Below, in pieces: positions 59,618 through 64,000 of a DNA stretch of 64,000 bases. The translations under genes were made by a program, and so were the position numbers. The notes under the pieces are model-generated. The model was given only the letters and a program-made list of their open reading frames with translations, made no database searches and was not told the DNA's origin. Source of the DNA: CAIQQQ01 sp040399685 (GTDB lineage: Bacteria > Pseudomonadota > Alphaproteobacteria > Acetobacterales > Acetobacteraceae); the NCBI GenBank assembly GCA_040399685.1, contig JBBART010000003.1, forward strand, positions 226,270-290,269. The letters are read 5' to 3'. Numbering within the stretch: the first letter of the stretch is position 1; every line of letters begins with the position of its first letter.

Positions 59618-60658
59618 TCACGCTGTCCTGCCGGTCGAGCGCTGATAGCGACGCGCAAAATGGGCAAAGGCATCCACCAGATCGGCTTGCCCCTTGCTGG
59701 GCACCTCGCGCCCGACGAACAACACCGTGAACGCGCTTCCGGCCGCACGCAGCGGCGCGGCTTTCGCCCGTGCCAACAGCGTGTCCAGGTCGAACAGCAA
59801 CATCGCCTCGCGCACGCAGGGAAATCCGAGCCGGCGCAGTTCAAGTCCGTTGAAGACGCTATCCGGCAGTGCCGCCACCACATGATCACGCCATTTCGCC
59901 AACTGGGTGCGGCCCAGTTCGGCGGCGCGTTGCATGAAGGGGTTGTGGGCCAGCAAATTCGGCGGCGTTATGTTGTGATAGATGAGCACCTTGGGCGCGG
60001 CAGAGCGCAGCACCTGGGCAAAACCGCCATGCCCCATTGAATGATGCACCAACAGCACGTGGTCATTGTTCATTGGCAAGGCGTGCAACGGGTGCAGGCG
60101 CTGGGCCAGCCCATTCCCCACGTGCTCGACGAAAATCTCACTTTCATAGCCCATCGTCCGCAATTCCTGCTGGAGCAACAGCATTGCGTTGGTGATGGCA
60201 TCGCCGATCGCGGAACCAGCATGAAACTGGTGAACCTTCCGCCGAAGCTGAGTGCGCGTCCTGTAGCCAGGCGTCACGGAGGCGAAGCCTGCCAACAGCT
60301 CCGAGATCGTGTGCCCCTGCGCCAACAGTGAATCCAGACTGGCGGACGTGCCCGCCTCCGCTGCGCGCATGTGCTGGATCTGGGCAGACATATCGCCGTG
60401 CAGGAACGTTCGGACGCGCCACGCCAACGGCCGCACGATCGGACGCACCAAGAGATATGCCAGTTTCGACATCCGGCGCAGGAGCCCAACCCTGGTTTTG
60501 AAGGGGGGCACCAGCCCCTCCTGCACCTGAATTTCGCTGGCTATAAGCAGCGGCTTCGCCACCACAGCACCACGGCTGCTGATCGAACCGGCAGACACCT
60601 GCGTGGCAAGTGCGGCACCGTTGGCCACTGCGTGTCGGCGGTTAAATGCGATGGTCAT
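59618..60658 (-). CDS. Multi-module glycosyltransferase, N-terminal part before an in-frame TGA
   Basis: 346 codons from the ATG at 60658. After about 130 variable residues comes the N-terminal half of a GT4 glycosyltransferase: VHQFHAGSAIGDAITNAMLL, DHVLLVHHSMGHGGFAQVLR, KVLIYHNITPPNLLAHNPFM, VAALPDSVFNGLELRRLGF and VLFVGREVPSKGQADLVDAF. It ends at TGA 59620-59618 in the middle of the fold; the following codons, in the same frame, continue LVLVGSRSPD. A CGA-to-TGA change (ARLVLVG is a common GT4 text) explains it. The whole 1222-codon gene would make a surface polysaccharide. Confidence 0.85.
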   Translation of the reverse strand: MTIAFNRRHAVANGAALATQVSAGSISSRGAVVAKPLLIASEIQVQEGLVPPFKTRVGLLRRMSKLAYLLVRPIVRPLAWRVRTFLHGDMSAQIQHMRAAEAGTSASLDSLLAQGHTISELLAGFASVTPGYRTRTQLRRKVHQFHAGSAIGDAITNAMLLLQQELRTMGYESEIFVEHVGNGLAQRLHPLHALPMNNDHVLLVHHSMGHGGFAQVLRSAAPKVLIYHNITPPNLLAHNPFMQRAAELGRTQLAKWRDHVVAALPDSVFNGLELRRLGFPCVREAMLLFDLDTLLARAKAAPLRAAGSAFTVLFVGREVPSKGQADLVDAFAHFARRYQRSTGRTA

Positions 60659-60888
60659 GGCAGCGCCCTTCCTGGCAACCCATCAGAAACCCAATGTCGC
60701 CATTCGGTGTCAGATGAGCGTGAAAGCGGCATCGCCCATAGATACGAAGCAGCATCATTGTCGCATTTAACGCTGTTATGACCGACTATTCGGAGGTTGT
60801 TTCGCTGCGATGCAACGAGGTGGGGCTGACTTCTCCGGCAACGTCGTGCATGGTCCGGCCGAGTTAAGACTGGAGCGTAACAAAGATC

Positions 60889-61893
60889 ATGGCGAAGACA
60901 GCCCTTATTACCGGGATCACCGGCCAGGACGGTGCCTATCTGGCCCAACTCCTGCTGGACCGCGGCATCACAGTTTATGGATTGCTGCGCAGATCTGCTT
61001 CTGCGGAGATTATTGGCGAGCGGCTGCGCTGGCTCGGTATTCTGGACCACGTGAAACTGATCGACGGCGATCTGATCGATCTGTCCAGTTGCATTCGCAT
61101 CCTCGAGACGGTGAAACCCGATGAGGTCTACAACCTGGCGGCCCAGAGCTTCGTGGCGGCTTCGTTCCAGCAACCCTTGTTGACCGGCACCGTCACCGGC
61201 CTCGGCGCTGCGAACATGCTGGAGGCGGTGCGAATCGTCTGCCCAAAGGCGCGTTTCTACCAAGCATCGTCGTCGGAAATGTTCGGCAAGATCCAAGAGC
61301 AGTTGCAGACCGAGCGCACGCCGTTCTATCCGCGTAGCCCCTATGCGGTGGCGAAGCTCTATGCGCACTGGATGACGGTGAACTACCGCGAGAGCTTTGG
61401 CATGCATGCCTCGTCGGGCATTCTGTTCAACCACGAGAGCCCGCTGCGCGGCATCGAGTTCGTGACCCGCAAGGTGACCGACGGCGTGGCGCGGATCAAG
61501 CTCGGACTGGCGAAGGAACTGCGCCTCGGCAACCTCGACGCCACGCGCGACTGGGGCCATGCACGCGACTACGTGAAGGCCATGCACCTGATGCTTCAGC
61601 AGGACACGCCGGACGACTACGTGATCGCCACAGGCCGCACCACGTCTATCCGCAATTTCTGCAAGATGGCGTTCGGCTATGCCGGCTTGAACTGGGAGGA
61701 TCATGTGGTGACATCGTCCGACCTGTTGCGGCCGTCGGAAGTGGACGTGCTGCACGGCAATGCCACCAAGGCGCGCAAGCATCTTGGCTGGGTCGCCGAG
61801 ACCAGCCTTGAGGACATGGTGGCCGAGATGGTCGATGCCGACCTCGCACGCCACCGCGCCCGCATTGCATCGCCGGCGCCGTCGCATTTGTGA
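60889..61893 (+). CDS. gmd: GDP-mannose 4,6-dehydratase
   Basis: 334 residues. It makes GDP-4-keto-6-deoxy-mannose, precursor of GDP-D-rhamnose, GDP-fucose and others. Marks: KTALITGITGQDGAYLAQLL (Rossmann), VYGLLRRSASA, NLAAQSFVAASFQQPLLTGT, SSSEMFG with FYPRSPYAVAKLYAHWMTVN (Tyr/Lys), GILFNHESPLRG and LGNLDATRDWGHARDYVKAM. Overlaps the reductase gene by 4 bases (GTGA). Confidence 0.96.
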   Translation: MAKTALITGITGQDGAYLAQLLLDRGITVYGLLRRSASAEIIGERLRWLGILDHVKLIDGDLIDLSSCIRILETVKPDEVYNLAAQSFVAASFQQPLLTGTVTGLGAANMLEAVRIVCPKARFYQASSSEMFGKIQEQLQTERTPFYPRSPYAVAKLYAHWMTVNYRESFGMHASSGILFNHESPLRGIEFVTRKVTDGVARIKLGLAKELRLGNLDATRDWGHARDYVKAMHLMLQQDTPDDYVIATGRTTSIRNFCKMAFGYAGLNWEDHVVTSSDLLRPSEVDVLHGNATKARKHLGWVAETSLEDMVAEMVDADLARHRARIASPAPSHL

Positions 61894-62828
61894 AAATACT
61901 CGTCACCGGAGCCAAAGGGTTCGTCGGCCAGCACCTGATGCGGGTGCTGGCGGCGTGCTTTCCCAAGGCTCAACTGATCGGCAGCGGCACCGCCTCCGGT
62001 GACGTACGGGCGGATCTGACCGACCCGGTTTCAGTTGATGCCATGATCGCCAATGTGCGGCCTGATGCCTGTGTGCATCTGGCTGGCATGGCTGCGGTGG
62101 GTGATGCGCGCGCGAATGCGGCACTGGCGTGGCGCGTTAATCTTGGTGGTACTCTGGCCTTGGTCGAAGCGATCATACGCCACGTTCCGGCGTGCCGGCT
62201 GGTGTTCGCGTCCACGGCTGATCTCTACGGCGCCAGTTTTCGAAGCGGCGCGGCGTTGGACGAGACGGCCCTGCCCGCTCCGCTCAACACCTATGCCGCC
62301 ACCAAAGTGGCGGCTGATCTCGCATTGGGCGCCATGGCAGCGCAGGGGCTGCACGTGATCCGGGTGCGGCCGTTCAATCATACTGGCCCTGGCCAGTCCG
62401 CCAACTTCGCCACACCCTCATTTGCGCGGCAGATCATGCGCATCAAAGCGGGTCTACAGCCTCCGGTTCTGACGGTGGGCGATTTGTCGCCGATGCGCGA
62501 CTTCCTGGATGTGCGTGACGTGTGCTCCGCCTATGCAGCGTGCCTGCGGCCGGACCTCGCTGTCGCGGATGGAACGATCTTCAACATCGCCTCCGGCCAT
62601 CCCAGACGGATTGGTGATGTGCTTGCTGCATTGCTGGCCCAGGCAGACGTGTCCGCAACCATCCAGGTTGGGGCTGGGCTCTTGCGAAAATCCGACATTC
62701 CAATGGCGGCGGGCGATTCTCGACTGGCGCACAAGCTGCTGGGCTGGCAGCCTCGCATTGCGTGGGAGCGCACGTTGGCGGACGTGATCGAAGATTGGCG
62801 AGGTCGGGTCGAAGGCGAAACGAAATAA
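61890..62828 (+). CDS. rmd: GDP-4-dehydro-6-deoxy-D-mannose reductase (NAD-dependent epimerase family)
   Basis: 312 residues from GTG 61890. Marks: KILVTGAKGFVGQHLMRVL, AMIANVRPDACVHLAGMAAV, VFASTADLYGASF, the catalytic NTYAATKVAADLAL (Tyr, Lys), RVRPFNHTGPGQSANFATPS and MRDFLDVRDVCSAY. Directly coupled to gmd; reduction of the 4-keto group with retention gives GDP-D-rhamnose. It could also be a GDP-fucose-type enzyme, but those carry out epimerisation and look different. The Gfo/Idh gene follows after 15 bp. Confidence 0.88.
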   Translation: MKILVTGAKGFVGQHLMRVLAACFPKAQLIGSGTASGDVRADLTDPVSVDAMIANVRPDACVHLAGMAAVGDARANAALAWRVNLGGTLALVEAIIRHVPACRLVFASTADLYGASFRSGAALDETALPAPLNTYAATKVAADLALGAMAAQGLHVIRVRPFNHTGPGQSANFATPSFARQIMRIKAGLQPPVLTVGDLSPMRDFLDVRDVCSAYAACLRPDLAVADGTIFNIASGHPRRIGDVLAALLAQADVSATIQVGAGLLRKSDIPMAAGDSRLAHKLLGWQPRIAWERTLADVIEDWRGRVEGETK

Positions 62829-62843
62829 AAAAGGAGGACCACC

Positions 62844-63842
62844 ATGTTGAATGCTGCCATTCTTGGGCTGGGCTGGTGGGGCCGAACGATTGTGGAGACG
62901 ATGCGCGACAGCACGCTCCTGCAGGTCAGCATTGGGTGCGATCCGGCACCGGCCGCGGCCGAGCAGGCAGCCCGGCTGGGGATTGCCCTGGCGACGGATT
63001 TTGCGCAGATCCTGGCTGACCCGAACATCGATGCGGTGATCCTTTGCACGCCGCACACCCAGCACCCTGCCCAGATCATCGCAGCCGCCAAGGCCGGCAA
63101 ACATGTGTTCTGCGAAAAGCCGCTGTGCCTGACGCTGGACGAAGCCATCCAGTCGGTGAATGCCTGCCAGCATCATAGGGTCACACTGGCTGTCGGTCAT
63201 GAGCGCCGGTTCGAGCCCGCGATTGCGGATCTGCGCGCGATGATCGCCGACGGGCGGTTGGGCACGCTGCTGCAAATGGAAGGCAATTTCAGCCAGGACA
63301 AGTTCCTGACCTTGGCGCGCGACAACTGGCGGATGTCGCCCACCGAGGCGCCGGCCGGTCCCATGACCGCCACCGGCATCCATCTGCTGGATCTGGCCGT
63401 TAGCTTCTTCGGCCCGGCCGAGCGTGCCTGGGTGCAGGTGGCCCAGCTTGGCAGCGATCTTACCAACGGCGACACCCTGGCAGCTCTCATCCGTTTCAAA
63501 AGCGGGCCGAGTGCCTTGCTGACGGCCATCCTGGCAACCCCGTTCGATGGCCGGCTGGCGCTGTATGGCAGCAACGGCTGGGCCGAGATCCGCGATAAAT
63601 CCCATCCCGAGGCACCCGAGGGCTGGACGCTGACCGTGTCGATCCGCGGTGAAGAACGCACCATCACCGATTACAGCCCGGCTCCCACCGTGCGGGCCAA
63701 TCTGGAAGCGTTCGCCATCGCCGCATCCGGCGGGGCGGCCTATCCGATGCCGCAACCGGAGATGCTGGCCACCGTCGCCGCTCTGGAGGCCATCTTCCGA
63801 TCCTCGCGCACCGGCGCCCTGGAGGATGTGGTGCAGGCCTGA
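62844..63842 (+). CDS. Gfo/Idh/MocA family NAD(P)-dependent oxidoreductase
   Basis: 332 residues. Rossmann start MLNAAILGLGWWGRTIVETM, AVILCTPHTQHPAQIIAAAK, then the signature HVFCEKPLCLTLDEAIQSVN (EKP) and AVGHERRFEPAIADLRAMIA. C-terminal domain: PMTATGIHLLDLAVSFFGPA and GDTLAALIRF. The family oxidises or epimerises sugars and cyclitols. A GGAGG lies before the ATG. Co-directional with gmd-rmd, so it probably supplies or modifies a sugar for the same surface polymer. Confidence 0.92.
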   Translation: MLNAAILGLGWWGRTIVETMRDSTLLQVSIGCDPAPAAAEQAARLGIALATDFAQILADPNIDAVILCTPHTQHPAQIIAAAKAGKHVFCEKPLCLTLDEAIQSVNACQHHRVTLAVGHERRFEPAIADLRAMIADGRLGTLLQMEGNFSQDKFLTLARDNWRMSPTEAPAGPMTATGIHLLDLAVSFFGPAERAWVQVAQLGSDLTNGDTLAALIRFKSGPSALLTAILATPFDGRLALYGSNGWAEIRDKSHPEAPEGWTLTVSIRGEERTITDYSPAPTVRANLEAFAIAASGGAAYPMPQPEMLATVAALEAIFRSSRTGALEDVVQA

Positions 63843-63855
63843 CGACCGACTCACC

Positions 63856-63903
63856 CATCCCGGTGGATCGGGCGGTTGTCATGCCGCCCGATCCACCGGG
63901 ATG
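63856..63903. terminator. 20-bp perfect hairpin after the sugar operon
   Basis: Left arm 63856-63875 (CATCCCGGTGGATCGGGCGG) pairs with 63884-63903 over 20 bp around an 8-base loop. It begins 13 bp after the Gfo/Idh stop. No T-run follows, but a stem this strong would stop or stabilise transcripts and ends the gmd-rmd-Gfo/Idh unit. Confidence 0.7.
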
Positions 63904-63952
63904 TGGCTCTCAAACCATGTGCGGAGCAGATCCGTCTCGGCCTCCGTTGTCA

Positions 63953-63998
63953 AACAGCGTCGAAAAGTTTCCAGGTAACAGCGTCCAAAAGTTTCCAG
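63953..63998. repeat. Two 22-bp direct repeats at the window edge, possible IS end
   Basis: AACAGCGTC-G-AAAAGTTTCCAG (63953-63974) and AACAGCGTC-C-AAAAGTTTCCAG (63977-63998) match at 21 of 22 bases with a 24-base period. Multiple short terminal repeats at one end are usual for IS21-type elements. The window ends here, so this is only a possibility. The 50 bp before it (63904-63952) shows no gene. Confidence 0.4.
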
Positions 63999-64000
63999 TT

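Noticed and set aside
59618..59620. TGA as selenocysteine codon in the glycosyltransferase
   Set aside because: No SECIS-like hairpin is visible right after it, and GT4 enzymes do not use selenocysteine; a CGA-to-TGA change is simpler.
1..64000. CRISPR array, prophage, toxin-antitoxin or restriction system
   Set aside because: No regularly spaced repeats, phage structural genes, toxin-antitoxin pairs or restriction/methylase motifs were found on either strand.

Overview
The window is about 64 kb of GC-rich (visibly around 65%) chromosomal DNA from an alphaproteobacterium, most likely of the Acetobacteraceae/Rhodospirillales. The reasons are the run eno-(VOC)-FKBP-kdsA-pyrG-secG-tpiA followed by ppiD-trpE, a 41-residue L36 with a single cysteine, a short-form HisG, glcDEF, and two copies of an A/T-rich double-hairpin intergenic repeat of a kind I associate with acetic acid bacteria. 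Most of it is ordinary core genome. No CRISPR array, prophage, plasmid or rRNA operon is visible.

Layout. 1-9.3 kb: enolase (cut by the window edge), a VOC protein, FKBP isomerase, KDO8P synthase, CTP synthase, SecG and TpiA on the minus strand; PpiD and TrpE, coupled by a 4-base overlap, on the plus strand; a TPR lipoprotein-like secreted protein. 9.3-13.6 kb: glycolate oxidase operon glcD-glcE-(small membrane protein)-glcF. 13.8-17.9 kb: rpmJ, a wrecked oxyR remnant, ahpC-ahpD with an operator-like palindrome and an intercistronic terminator, and an EAL-domain protein. 17.9-26 kb: a 30-codon ORF with an exceptionally long Shine-Dalgarno match and its own terminator, a TIM-barrel isomerase, a divergent PEP carboxylase, a DegT aminotransferase and epimerase pair, and a Zur-boxed zinc-type ABC operon that appears to begin with a leaderless 33-codon membrane microprotein.

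26-44 kb: DUF445, flavin monooxygenase, NfeD-SPFH pair, two SDRs, M20-type amidohydrolase, DUF1501-DUF1800 pair, fusA, DUF3297, a periplasmic cyclohexadienyl dehydratase-like protein, arfB, HMA protein, uppP, an SGNH hydrolase and an orphan peptide-type binding protein. 44-50.4 kb: dcd, murA, hisG-hisD, infA, maf, rng-like, yacG and tRNA-Phe(GAA). 50.6-55.5 kb: an IS3-family remnant just after the tRNA, a second orphan binding protein, a FetAB-type exporter, a CBS protein and a small unknown. 55.6-64 kb: an M20 amidohydrolase and a surface-sugar locus (giant multi-module glycosyltransferase interrupted by one in-frame TGA, GDP-mannose dehydratase, its reductase, and a Gfo/Idh oxidoreductase), ending in a 20-bp hairpin and two 22-bp direct repeats that may be the edge of another mobile element.

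The genes mostly work in housekeeping: central carbon metabolism, translation, envelope precursor supply and peroxide defence. The parts that most deserve a second look are the two microproteins (17970-18062 and 25923-26024), the oxyR ruin beside an intact ahpCD, the nonsense-interrupted glycosyltransferase, and the divergent PEP carboxylase active site.
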